Shown here in pieces: positions 41,769 through 50,363 of a stretch of 64,000 nucleotides of DNA. The notes beneath the pieces were generated by a model that had not been told where the DNA came from, did not search any database, and saw only the letters and a program-made list of their open reading frames with translations. Each line of letters starts with the position of its first letter. The stretch's first letter is position 1. The translations under genes and the position numbers were made by a program. Origin of the DNA: Psychrobacillus soli (lineage in GTDB: Bacteria; Bacillota; Bacilli; Bacillales_A; Planococcaceae). The stretch spans positions 62,001-126,000 of the forward strand of contig NZ_VDGG01000004.1 in NCBI RefSeq assembly GCF_006861775.1, given 5' to 3'.

Positions 41769-42236
41769 ATGCTAACATGGCACAAAGAAATCACGATCCC
41801 AGCCCCAATCGAAATATTATGGAATCTATTTGACCTCGACAACATCCAAAGAATCATGCCAAACATCGTAGAACACAAACCACTAGAAATAAAAGAAGGC
41901 GTCGTCGGCTCCACCTATCAGCAAACATACAAAGAAGGCAAAAGAACCCAAACGTATATCGTAACGGACATCGAGTACGAAAACACCACACACAAAAAAC
42001 ACAACAAAATCGAGTTCACATTAGCAAACCTATTTAAAATTCAAGCTGGCTTCACCCTCATAAAAGTTGACGAGCAAACAACTAGATTTATCTACACTGG
42101 TCAAAACGAAGGTGTCAATTTCATGGGACGCATGTTATCTAAGATGGGCAGCAAAAAACAAAACGAAAAAGTAGTAAATGACTTTATGGAGCTAGTACGT
42201 ACAGAAGCGTTAAAAGACGCAAATAAGGTGGGATAA
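41769..42236 (+). CDS. SRPBCC-family protein
   Basis: 155 residues with a START/Bet v 1-like pattern (polyketide cyclase/SRPBCC): N-terminal HKEITIPAPIEILWNLFDLDNIQRIMPNI and a long C-terminal helix. Such proteins bind small hydrophobic ligands; the ligand here is unknown. AAAGGAGCGC precedes the ATG. The next gene starts three bases after its stop. Confidence 0.8.
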   Translation: MLTWHKEITIPAPIEILWNLFDLDNIQRIMPNIVEHKPLEIKEGVVGSTYQQTYKEGKRTQTYIVTDIEYENTTHKKHNKIEFTLANLFKIQAGFTLIKVDEQTTRFIYTGQNEGVNFMGRMLSKMGSKKQNEKVVNDFMELVRTEALKDANKVG

Positions 42237-42238
42237 CC

Positions 42239-42616
42239 GTGTCAATCGATTGGAGCAATTTAAACTACATCGCCATTATAGCTGGAGGGCTATTGTATAT
42301 GGTGTACGGGGGAATCTATTACTCGGTTCTTCTATCTGGCAAAAAAGAGAATGCAAGCAATGGACCAGTTAAATATATTTACTCCGTCCTTATCGCATTC
42401 ATCAGTTCGTTTCTCATGGCGCTTCTCATTCAAATGACTGGAGCGGATACATGTCTGCAAGGAGCAATAATTGGTTTTATCATCGGAATCTTTATCAAAA
42501 TGGTGTACGTGAAAAATGCATTATTCGGCCTTCTTTCAAAAAGGTCAACACTCATCGCAATTTTTGATCATCTCATCATTTTTACATTACTTGGCGCTCT
42601 ACATGGCTGTTTTTAA
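42239..42616 (+). CDS. DUF1761-like membrane protein
   Basis: 125 residues with four predicted membrane helices. The N-terminal LNYIAIIAGGLLYMVYGGIYYSVL and the final FDHLIIFTLLGALHGCF fit DUF1761. GTG start directly after the SRPBCC gene, so the two are coupled. Function unknown. Confidence 0.7.
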   Translation: MSIDWSNLNYIAIIAGGLLYMVYGGIYYSVLLSGKKENASNGPVKYIYSVLIAFISSFLMALLIQMTGADTCLQGAIIGFIIGIFIKMVYVKNALFGLLSKRSTLIAIFDHLIIFTLLGALHGCF

Positions 42617-42634
42617 TAAATACGATAATAAAGC

Positions 42635-42664
42635 TAATGCCCTTTGCAAAAACAAAGGGCATTT
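42635..42664. terminator. Terminator between converging genes
   Basis: AATGCCCTTTG pairs perfectly with CAAAGGGCATT around a six-base loop. Confidence 0.88.
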
Positions 42665-42697
42665 CAGTTACTACTATAAATTATAAACGACAAACGC

Positions 42698-43252
42698 TTA
42701 AAAACTAGAAGTCATCGTCCAAACCGCAACGGCATCCTCATCCCCAACATTAAAAAAACGATGCGGTAGCGAGCTATCAAAGTAAATACTATCACCCTTA
42801 CAAATCGTATGAACGCCGCCTTCCAACTCCACGCGTAAACAACCCGAAAGCATCATGCCGCACTCCTCGCCACCATGAAACAAAAATGGCACATCCAAAT
42901 CCTCACCAGGCGCCACAATCATCTTGAAAAAACTCATCTGCTTCCCAGTACTTGGGGACAACAACTCATAACTCACATTCGGTCGTATCCGCTTCACCAC
43001 TTTAGCTTCGCCAGCCCGTGAAATGGTAACTGCAGAAGGTTCTTCCGTTTCGAAAAATGAAAACACCTGAACCTTCAAACTATGCGCCAACTTCCAAAGC
43101 GTCTCCAAAGAAGGAGAAACCAGTCCTCTTTCTATTTGGGAAATCATACTTTGACTCACTCCAGCAAGTTTAGCGAGCTCTTCTGACGTCAACCCTTGCA
43201 GCCTACGCAAATAGCGTATTCGTTTACCTATTTCTCCTTTTGGAAATTCCAT
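42698..43252 (-). CDS. XRE-cupin transcriptional regulator
   Basis: 184 residues. The helix-turn-helix is at about residues 8-62 (IRYLRRLQGLTSEELAKLAGVSQSMISQIERG), a cupin domain at about 110-180 (FHGGEECGMMLSGCLRVELEGGVH). It is divergent from an amino-acid ABC importer operon and most likely controls it, as many regulators of this class sense amino acids or polyamines. The ligand is not known. Confidence 0.88.
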   Translation of the reverse strand: MEFPKGEIGKRIRYLRRLQGLTSEELAKLAGVSQSMISQIERGLVSPSLETLWKLAHSLKVQVFSFFETEEPSAVTISRAGEAKVVKRIRPNVSYELLSPSTGKQMSFFKMIVAPGEDLDVPFLFHGGEECGMMLSGCLRVELEGGVHTICKGDSIYFDSSLPHRFFNVGDEDAVAVWTMTSSF

Positions 43253-43298
43253 TAAAACACCCCTTATGAATAAAGATTCAGTATACAGAATAATAAAA

Positions 43299-43340
43299 CA
43301 TATAATAATCTATAAATAGTTAACATATAATCTATTAATA
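43299..43340. promoter_or_regulatory. AT-rich direct repeat in the divergent regulatory region
   Basis: ACATATAATAATCTATAAATA at 43299 (shortened core ACATATAAT..ATCTAT) recurs at 43323-43340, a 24-bp period. It could be the operator of the XRE-cupin regulator. Confidence 0.4.
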
Positions 43341-43498
43341 ATTCTATTTTGCACCTTTTTGCATATAGATTCAATAATAAAAATATTATAACTATTTATT
43401 TTTTATGTAGACAGGTGAATAATAATAATTTATACTACTTATAATTCAATAGTTTCATAAGGGGAACTGAAGAATACAAAAAATGGGGGTAAAAATAT

Positions 43499-44320
43499 AT
43501 GAAAAAATGGTTAGCAGTAATACTGATGATTTCGGCTTTATTAATTGCCGGTTGTAGCGATAATTCAGCGGCAGGGGTATCAACAGAAAACTCAACGATT
43601 CAGAAAGCATTAAAAAACAAAAAATTAGTTATTGGGATGTCTACAGGATATTTTCCATTTGATATGAAGGATCCAAATGGTACTTTCGTTGGATATGACG
43701 CAGATACTGCGGAAGCGCTTGCAAAAGCACTAGGAGTAGAAATTGAGTATAAACAATTTACATTTGACGGTTTAATTCCTGCATTACAAACAGGGGAAGT
43801 AGATATGGTTTTCGCTGGTATGACAATTCGTGGGGACCGCGCATTGGCAGTAAGCTTTGCAAACCCATACTTCCAAACTGGTCAAGCAGTAATGCTACCG
43901 GGAACAGATACAGCGACTAAAACATGGCAAGAGCTTGATGTAAAAGGTAAGAAAATTGCAGTAGGAATCGGAACGACTGGTGCATTACTTGCAAAAGATG
44001 TATTTAAAAACGCAGAAGTAATGGATTTCGAAAACTTCCCGGATGCAGCAGCAGCTTTGGCGCAAGGGCAAGCAGATGGAATTGTATATGACGAGCCAGC
44101 AATCGCAGTTTGGAAATTACAAAATGGAGACAAAGTAAGACAATTAGAAGGTCTTATCTCTACAGAAAACCTTGGAATTGCATTGAAGAAAAACGACTTT
44201 GAAACAATTCAATGGGTGAACTCATTCCTAGATAGCTACCTAGGAAGCCCAACTGAGCTTGCATCTCGCGAGAAATGGTTCGAAACTTCTGACTGGTTAT
44301 CGGAAGTAGTAGAAGAGTAA
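43499..44320 (+). CDS. Amino-acid ABC transporter substrate-binding lipoprotein
   Basis: 273 residues. Lipoprotein signal with lipobox LIAGC (Cys19). The SBP_bac_3 fold is indicated by LVIGMSTGYFPFDMKDPNGTFVGYDADTAEALAKALG and DMVFAGMTIRGDRA. Binds a polar amino acid outside the membrane. First of three genes with matching permease and ATPase. The ATG at 43499 follows a TGGGGGT sequence. Confidence 0.92.
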   Translation: MKKWLAVILMISALLIAGCSDNSAAGVSTENSTIQKALKNKKLVIGMSTGYFPFDMKDPNGTFVGYDADTAEALAKALGVEIEYKQFTFDGLIPALQTGEVDMVFAGMTIRGDRALAVSFANPYFQTGQAVMLPGTDTATKTWQELDVKGKKIAVGIGTTGALLAKDVFKNAEVMDFENFPDAAAALAQGQADGIVYDEPAIAVWKLQNGDKVRQLEGLISTENLGIALKKNDFETIQWVNSFLDSYLGSPTELASREKWFETSDWLSEVVEE

Positions 44321-44351
44321 AACACTCTGGCAACTTAGAGGAGGAACAGCT

Positions 44352-45011
44352 ATGTATCAATACGACTGGAGTGTCATAAGTCGCAATATGGACGTCTTTA
44401 TCGAGGGTGCACTGAAAACGATTGAAATTTCAGCGTTAGCCATCCTCATTGCGATCCCGATAGGTATTATTTTTGGGATGGGGCGTATTTCGAAAAACGT
44501 AATCTTTAGATTAATTTCTTCCATATATGTAGAAATTATTCGCGGTGTTCCATTGCTTGTATTACTTATTTGGATTTTCTTTGTACTTGGACAATTCTTG
44601 AAGCTTGGTTCCTATTGGGGGGCAATCTGGGGACTTGCGATATTTGCTGGTGCATTCATTGCCGAAATCGTTCGTTCTGGTATTCAAGGTGTACCAAAAG
44701 GTCAGATGGAAGCAGCGCGATCACTTGGAATGTCTCATGCAAAGGCAATGACTCACATTATTTTGCCACAAGCATTTAGAAGAGTATTACCACCGCTTGC
44801 ATCACAATTTATCATGCTAATAAAAGACTCATCGCTGGTATCTGTCATTGCAGCGACGGAGTTAACACTAAACGCAAAAAACCTAGTAGCAACATCGTTC
44901 CGCTCAATCGAAGTATGGACATTCGTAGCACTAATCTATTTCATCATGACATTCAGCTTATCATTAATCATTCGATACTTCGAAAAACGATTATCGAAAA
45001 GCGAAGCATAA
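44352..45011 (+). CDS. Amino-acid ABC transporter permease
   Basis: 219 residues, HisM/GlnP type, with five predicted membrane helices. The EAA loop is at EAARSLGMSHAKAMTHIILPQAFRRVLPP. AGAGGAGGA precedes the ATG. Only one permease gene is present, so it probably works as a homodimer. Confidence 0.93.
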   Translation: MYQYDWSVISRNMDVFIEGALKTIEISALAILIAIPIGIIFGMGRISKNVIFRLISSIYVEIIRGVPLLVLLIWIFFVLGQFLKLGSYWGAIWGLAIFAGAFIAEIVRSGIQGVPKGQMEAARSLGMSHAKAMTHIILPQAFRRVLPPLASQFIMLIKDSSLVSVIAATELTLNAKNLVATSFRSIEVWTFVALIYFIMTFSLSLIIRYFEKRLSKSEA

Positions 45012-45032
45012 CGGCAAGGAGGGTGTACCCAA

Positions 45033-45761
45033 ATGATCTCAATCAAAAATGTCAATAAAAGCTTCGGTGCCCACCACGTCCTAACCGACGTTTCGCTCGA
45101 AGTACCCAAATCGAATGTAGTCGCACTAATCGGACCTAGTGGAGCGGGGAAATCAACCCTCATCCGAACAATCAATGCACTTGAGCCAATAAACAACGGA
45201 GAAATCATCGTTGACGGAATATCCATCCACGACAAGAAAACGGACATCAACAAAGCCCGACTAAATATCGGCTTCGTATTCCAAAGTTTCAACCTATTTC
45301 CGTTTTTAACGGCACTAGAAAACGTAACAATCTCACCGATGAAAGTAAAAGGACTTTCCAAAGAAGAGGCAGAAAAAAGAGGGAAAGAACTACTAATCTC
45401 ACTCGGGTTGGGAGACAAATTCGACTCGTATCCAAGCAGACTCTCAGGTGGTCAACAACAACGTGTAGCCATCGCACGAGCACTTGCAATGGACCCACAA
45501 GTCATGCTATTTGATGAACCAACATCCGCACTCGACCCAGAAATGGTAACCGAAGTACTAGATGCCATCCGCAAACTAGCAAAAGAAGGCATGACCATGG
45601 TCGTCGTAACACACGAAATGGGCTTCGCCAAAGAAATCTGCGACGAAATCGTCTTCATGGCAGACGGCAAAATCGTCGAACGCGCAGCACCAGAAAAATT
45701 CTTCACCAACCCAGACACACAACGCGCCCAAGACTTCTTATCCAAAGTACTAAACCACTAG
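45033..45761 (+). CDS. Amino-acid ABC transporter ATP-binding protein
   Basis: 242 residues, GlnQ/HisP type. Walker [10 protein letters not shown], signature LSGGQQQR, Walker [13 protein letters not shown] and switch His in VTHEMGFA are all present. AAGGAGGGTG precedes the ATG. Last gene of the operon. Confidence 0.95.
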   Translation: MISIKNVNKSFGAHHVLTDVSLEVPKSNVVALIGPSGAGKSTLIRTINALEPINNGEIIVDGISIHDKKTDINKARLNIGFVFQSFNLFPFLTALENVTISPMKVKGLSKEEAEKRGKELLISLGLGDKFDSYPSRLSGGQQQRVAIARALAMDPQVMLFDEPTSALDPEMVTEVLDAIRKLAKEGMTMVVVTHEMGFAKEICDEIVFMADGKIVERAAPEKFFTNPDTQRAQDFLSKVLNH

Positions 45762-45783
45762 ACATTTCTCTAGTGGTTTTTCT
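45753..45783 (+). terminator. Intrinsic terminator of the ABC operon
   Basis: AACCACTAGA pairs with TCTAGTGGTT, followed by T4. The left arm includes the stop codon. Confidence 0.88.
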
Positions 45784-45795
45784 TATGTTACAAAA

Positions 45796-45824
45796 GTGTT
45801 ACTGGTGCCAGGCACCAGTAACAC
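45796..45824. repeat. REP-like hairpin, copy 6
   Basis: Perfect palindrome GTGTTACTGGTGCC / GGCACCAGTAACAC. A 21-bp array starts five bases later. Confidence 0.9.
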
Positions 45825-45828
45825 TACT

Positions 45829-46034
45829 CAAGCTCGAGTACCAAATGTCTAAGTCGCACCACATAACCTGGCTCGAGTACCACATACCCAAGCTGAACAC
45901 CACATACCCAAGCTCGAGTACCACATATCTCAACCAGAGCACCACATAACCTAGCTCGAGTACCACATACCCAAGTCGACCACCACATACCCAAGCTTGA
46001 GCACCACATATCCAAGCCCAAACACCACATACCC
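45829..46034. repeat. Array F: ten units with core ACCACATA, upstream of NERD-2
   Basis: ACCA(A/C)AT cores start at 45840, 45858, 45879, 45899, 45920, 45941, 45962, 45982, 46003 and 46024: mostly 21 bp apart, some 20, the first 18. Many units are preceded by CTCGAGT. The sequence differs from the GCAACCAA arrays but the architecture is the same. Confidence 0.92.
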
Positions 46035-46111
46035 CAACCAAAAACAAACAATTGCCTTCCACCCAACATTCTGCTACTCTATACCCAGATCAATAGAAAG
46101 GAGCAATTACA

Positions 46112-47080
46112 ATAGAAATCCTCAGACCACAATCACCCAACCACCAAGCTCTAGCTCGACTAAAAGCCCGCCTGCCAAAACACCACGAAAAATACCCATC
46201 CATCCTAGAAAAACTAGACCAAACAAACGCAGGCTACCATGGAGAACTACGCGTAGACAAATTCATCGAAGAAGTACAATTTCCGCAACAAGTACACATC
46301 ATCCCAGACCTACACATCCGCCTCCACGCCAAAAGATACATCCAGATCGACACCCTAATCCTAACAAAATCCTATATCCTAATAACCGAAGTCAAAAACA
46401 TAACAGGCACCCTTCGATTCAAAGAATACCCAAATAAACTCGTACGCATCGTAGACAACAAAGAAGAAAAACCATTCGATTGTCCCGTCGTCCAACTAGA
46501 AAGAAACAGCGATGGAATCAGCAATATCCTAGCAAAAGTCAATCTAAAACTTCCCATTCACCAAGCGCTCGTCTTCCCATCCCAGAACACAATAATCGAA
46601 AATGCCCCCAAAAACCGCAATATCTTTTTCGTCAAACAATTCCCGTTATTTATCCAAAAACTAAATAAACTACCGCCAATTCTAACTGAAAGCCAACTCA
46701 CCTTTCTCGCAAACGAACTAATAAACATAAATAAAAAATTCCCATCTAAACCACTATGCGAACGATTGAACATAAATCCCGAGCACTTACAGAAAGGAGT
46801 ACTATGCAAACATTGTGACACAGCACTCCTAAGAAAATCCCTTCGCACCTGGATATGCAGCGTATGTAAAACCAAAGACACCAACCCAATCCCAAGGAAC
46901 ATAGAGGATCTATTTATACTAATCAAACCACACATATCCATTCAGGACTGCATGTACTACTTGCAAATAAACTCCAGATACACAATCTATAACAGTCTAC
47001 AAAAAATGCAACTAGAAAAAAGAGGTCACAAAAAATCAACCAAATACACCAAAATAACAAAACCATCCACGCAAAAATAA
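46112..47080 (+). CDS. NERD-domain protein with zinc ribbon (NERD-2), non-canonical ATA start
   Basis: A 322-codon open frame homologous to the NERD gene at 12972-13919. Counting the ATA as residue 1, GE44-45, Asp80 in QIDTLI and Glu93-Val-Lys95 in TEVKN match NERD-1 residues 45-46, 79 and 92-94, and the zinc ribbon (Cys232, 235, 249, 252) has the same spacing. No ATG, GTG or TTG lies in frame between the stop codon at 46094 and codon 219, yet AAAGGAG sits eight bases before ATA 46112. The start is therefore ATA (or ATT at 46106), or an original ATG has mutated. The frame is otherwise intact. It is bracketed by ACCACATA arrays. Function unknown. Confidence 0.75.
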   Translation: MEILRPQSPNHQALARLKARLPKHHEKYPSILEKLDQTNAGYHGELRVDKFIEEVQFPQQVHIIPDLHIRLHAKRYIQIDTLILTKSYILITEVKNITGTLRFKEYPNKLVRIVDNKEEKPFDCPVVQLERNSDGISNILAKVNLKLPIHQALVFPSQNTIIENAPKNRNIFFVKQFPLFIQKLNKLPPILTESQLTFLANELININKKFPSKPLCERLNINPEHLQKGVLCKHCDTALLRKSLRTWICSVCKTKDTNPIPRNIEDLFILIKPHISIQDCMYYLQINSRYTIYNSLQKMQLEKRGHKKSTKYTKITKPSTQK

Positions 47081-47114
47081 AAAGGAAGCCAATTTACAAA
47101 TCGGCTTCCTTTTC
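47081..47114 (+). terminator. Intrinsic terminator of NERD-2
   Basis: AAAGGAAGCC pairs with GGCTTCCTTTT around a 12-base loop. Confidence 0.9.
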
Positions 47115-47129
47115 ACACAAAAAACTTGC

Positions 47130-47166
47130 GAGCACCACATAACTAATTACAAGTACCACATAAACC
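47130..47166. repeat. Array F2: two ACCACATA units downstream of NERD-2
   Basis: CACCACATAA at 47133 and TACCACATAA at 47154, 21 bp apart, in the same orientation as array F. Confidence 0.75.
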
Positions 47167-47221
47167 TACCTAACCATCAGCATACTCAAAATAAAAACAA
47201 GCCACTTCCTTTGAAAAGAGA

Positions 47222-47320
47222 ATGCAGACGTATGAAGCAGTCAATATGCTATATCAGGTCTCTATATTCCTAGCACCAGCAGTTGTTGCCCTGATTGCAC
47301 TATACACTAATATAAAGTAA
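47222..47320 (+). CDS. Putative holin-like type I toxin, 32 residues
   Basis: A 32-residue hydrophobic peptide beginning MQTYEAVNMLYQ, with one membrane helix to the end. The M-x-x-YEA/YES start, hydrophobic body and size fit the putative holin-like toxin family of Firmicutes (relatives BsrG and TxpA), which are silenced by antisense RNA. GAAAAGAG precedes the ATG. A hairpin at 47571-47605 may end the mRNA or an antisense RNA. Function is inferred from likeness only. Confidence 0.55.
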   Translation: MQTYEAVNMLYQVSIFLAPAVVALIALYTNIK

Positions 47321-47570
47321 TCAACCTCCGCAAATGATCTAGAAAGCATCGTTCGTTTAATTTCTTCGTAACCGTTGTTGCTGCGTTATGGTAGTTGCAC
47401 TAACTAAGTGATTAACAGCTGTAGAAGATAGACAGATAAAAAGTTTTTCGCTATCAGTGATTGTAATATGTACATTCTTTTAAATAGAAGAAACTCATAT
47501 ATGTAAGATCTATATCCATCATCAATAAATAAAAAAACGCCCTCTGCAATAGCAAAAGACGATAAAATAA

Positions 47571-47605
47571 GAAAAGAAGCATCCGATGTTCAGATGCTTC
47601 TTTTC
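47571..47605. terminator. Strong symmetric hairpin
   Basis: GAAAAGAAGCATC pairs perfectly with GATGCTTCTTTTC around a nine-base loop; T- or A-rich on both sides, so it could end transcripts in either direction. Apart from this and the toxin, 47321-47992 contains no supported gene. Confidence 0.75.
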
Positions 47606-47992
47606 TTGAGCGATAAAACGAAGGAAGTAGAAGGCTGCACACTAATGAATGTACAAACAAGTTTACGGCGTTACACATCTATAAGTAACCTTCTATACTG
47701 TACATCATAACATAAATTTTAAAAAATGCACGCATTTACACAAAGAAATTTAAAATAAATTAATTCAAAAAGAGAAACCTTTCGTATTTAAAAATAAAAG
47801 AATAGTAAGAAAATTCTATTTAATTGAAAAAACAAGGGTAGGTAATCTATCATTCTAAAAATGGTAATAATTAATCAGAAAAAAAGGTAGCATAAATAGT
47901 AATATTCCTGTAATATGGAACTTGTAATAGAGTCCTTGGTGCTTTCAAAACATCATCCTCAAAAATAAACTGGTAATCTTATAGGTTTCTAG

Positions 47993-48021
47993 TTGATTTT
48001 AGCATAAGAGTTTTGTATACT
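47993..48021 (+). promoter_or_regulatory. S-layer gene promoter
   Basis: TTGATT at 47993-47998, a 17-base spacer and TATACT at 48016-48021. The predicted 5' leader is about 90 bases, which suits a highly expressed, stable mRNA. Confidence 0.7.
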
Positions 48022-48118
48022 CATATATTAGTTAGGGTGATGATATTGGACGCTATCAAGCGACCGGCGTTACACACTAAAAAATTGCAACACACAAGCG
48101 AAGGGAGATCACAAGTTT

Positions 48119-50107
48119 ATGAAAAAAGTTATCAAAATTGCAGCTTCAACTGCAGTAGCAGCTTCAGCATTCGTTGCAGCAGCACCAGCTAACCAAGCTG
48201 ACGCAGCAGTAAACGTAAATCAATTAGCAACAGACGCACAAAATGCAGGTACAGTATTAAAATGGGCTATCTCAGTAGAAGGTTCTGCTGATTTCGTAAC
48301 ACGTCCATACGACCAATTCAACGCTGCTAAAAAAGCAGTAGCAGCAGCAGAAGCAGCAGCTAAAAAGCTTTCTACATCTGAAAAGTTAAGCTTAGATGCT
48401 AAACTTGTAGATGCAAAATTACAAATCAAACGCGCAGCGGCTTATATCGATGCAATCACTTCAAGTGAAAAAATTAAAGATTTAACATCTAAATTAGATG
48501 CAGCTATCGCTTCTGGCGATATCGAAAAAGTTGAAGCTGCTTACCACACAGCAACTGCTGAGTACCGTAAACAAGCTAAACTTTTAGACCGCGTATACGG
48601 TCAAACTACTCGTGACGAAATTCGTAACGCAGTTAAACCAGCAATCGAAAAATCAGTTGCTTCAGTTAAAAACGAAGTAACAGTTAACATGCTTGTAAAA
48701 GCAGCAGCTAAAGACGTTGCAGCTGGAAAAATTGCTGATGCACACGCGAAAATCGCTGAAGCACAAGCAATCATCGATGCTAACAACCTTAAATGGGAAG
48801 CTGATTTACAAAAATCAGTAAATGATTCAAAAACAGATCTACCAGCTATTCCTGGTAACATTTCTGTAGAAACAGCTGCATTCCACGGTGAAACTAACCA
48901 AACTTACGCAGTAGTTGCTTCAGTTAAAACAACTTCAGGTGCTGCTTACAACGGTGTAGTTGAAGTTTCTTTTGACAAAGCTGGTTATAAATTTGTAAAA
49001 GTAAACGGAACTACTGTTGATACTAGCGATGTAACAACGGCAGATGTTGTTAATGGTCAATTAGTAATGACTGTTACAAACTCTACAACGGATGTACCAG
49101 TTGCAGGCGGGAAAATTAAAATTGCAACTAAGTCAGCTAATGGATCTACAATTGATACTCAAAATACAGGGACATTAAACTTCTACAAAAAAGTTGATTC
49201 GGCTGTACTTAATGTAAACGACAATTCTGGTAAAGTTAAATATGTAGATGTTGCTAACAATTATTTCGTTAATGAAAACCTTGAAAAAATTGTATTATCA
49301 GCAACAGGAAACGTATACCAAGATACTAACAATGCAGTTATCTCTTTAGATGCGTTTAAAGCTAAACTAACTAAAGGTGACATTGTTACTGGTACTTACT
49401 ACAAATCAATTGGTTCAACTCTACAACTTGCGCTTGATTATCAAGAAGGTTCAAAATTCGAGCTTAAGCAAGAAGTAGTTGAAGATACAGCATACCGTGT
49501 AGAAGGAAATACTGTTACATTATCAGGTACTGGCGAAGCTGGTAAACGTGTAGCTATTTACAAAACTGAAAATGCTGATGTGGTAGCAAATGGAACTGCA
49601 GCACTTACAGTAGTTACAGTAGGTTCTAATGGACTTTGGAGTACAACTCTTTCAGTACCAACTAAAACAACATTCGCTGCTTATCAAATTCCTTCTGTAA
49701 ATGATCTTGCTCCTGCATATTCATTCGAATTAGGAGAAGAAATTACAGTTGTTAATGGTAAATTTGAAGCAGAAGCTGCATTTAACGGTGGTTATGCTAC
49801 AGATGATTCATTAACTGGCGATGTATTTTTATTCACTTCTACTAAAGATACAAAAGAATTAAAGATTTCTTCAAATGCACAAGTTACATTAGTTGATGGT
49901 GATACAACTCGCGCTACTTATGTAAATGGTGTAAATGGAACGAAAATCGAAAAAGTGGATGGTACTGGATTTAAAATCACATTTGGTACTCCTTCTACAA
50001 TCACTGGTGGTAAATTAGAAGGTGCATTAACTGTTAGTAATGTATCTGGAATTGAAAATGCTTACGGATTAAAAGCTAATGTCAAAGGATTTGTATCTGG
50101 ATATTAA
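48119..50107 (+). CDS. S-layer-like surface protein with SbsC-type N-terminus
   Basis: 662 residues. Signal peptide of about 30 residues ending at ADAA. The helical N-terminal domain (about 31-245) contains YRKQAKLLDRVYGQTTRDEIR, closely resembling the ILDRVYGQSTRE segment of the SbsC S-layer protein of Geobacillus, where this part binds a secondary cell-wall polymer. The rest (about 250-662) is beta-rich and Thr/Val/Gly/Asn-rich, as in S-layer lattice domains. There are no SLH motifs. Codon use is strongly biased (GCA, AAA, ACA, GTA), consistent with high expression. A glycan cluster follows and may decorate it; that link is inference. Confidence 0.85.
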   Translation: MKKVIKIAASTAVAASAFVAAAPANQADAAVNVNQLATDAQNAGTVLKWAISVEGSADFVTRPYDQFNAAKKAVAAAEAAAKKLSTSEKLSLDAKLVDAKLQIKRAAAYIDAITSSEKIKDLTSKLDAAIASGDIEKVEAAYHTATAEYRKQAKLLDRVYGQTTRDEIRNAVKPAIEKSVASVKNEVTVNMLVKAAAKDVAAGKIADAHAKIAEAQAIIDANNLKWEADLQKSVNDSKTDLPAIPGNISVETAAFHGETNQTYAVVASVKTTSGAAYNGVVEVSFDKAGYKFVKVNGTTVDTSDVTTADVVNGQLVMTVTNSTTDVPVAGGKIKIATKSANGSTIDTQNTGTLNFYKKVDSAVLNVNDNSGKVKYVDVANNYFVNENLEKIVLSATGNVYQDTNNAVISLDAFKAKLTKGDIVTGTYYKSIGSTLQLALDYQEGSKFELKQEVVEDTAYRVEGNTVTLSGTGEAGKRVAIYKTENADVVANGTAALTVVTVGSNGLWSTTLSVPTKTTFAAYQIPSVNDLAPAYSFELGEEITVVNGKFEAEAAFNGGYATDDSLTGDVFLFTSTKDTKELKISSNAQVTLVDGDTTRATYVNGVNGTKIEKVDGTGFKITFGTPSTITGGKLEGALTVSNVSGIENAYGLKANVKGFVSGY

Positions 50108-50125
50108 TTAATAGTCTAATAGTTT

Positions 50126-50169
50126 AAAGAACTGTTTCCCAACTTTGTTGGGGAACAGTTCTTTTTTTT
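50126..50169 (+). terminator. Strong terminator of the S-layer gene
   Basis: AAAGAACTGTTTCCCAAC pairs with TTGGGGAACAGTTCTTT, followed by eight T. Confidence 0.95.
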
Positions 50170-50363
50170 GCGATTTATAGAAATATAAAAAAATTTAAAA
50201 AGAAAACTTTATTATAAAAGTTGTAAGATTACTTCCACCTAAAACAATAAAATTGCAAATCATAGGCTTCGAAAAAGTATATAAATTAAGGATATTTTTG
50301 TTTAAAATAATGGTACAATGTAAGGTGATAGTAAACTGATTTAGGAAGGTAGAGATTAATAGT

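Noticed and set aside
45997-46668. Plus-strand frames of Pro/Thr/Arg-rich composition over the NERD-2 5' region
   Set aside because: They are out-of-frame readings of the NERD-2 gene and array F; the NERD frame has motifs and homology to NERD-1.
47454-47678. 74-codon minus-strand frame
   Set aside because: Runs through the hairpin at 47571-47605, no ribosome binding site, composition like random AT-rich DNA.
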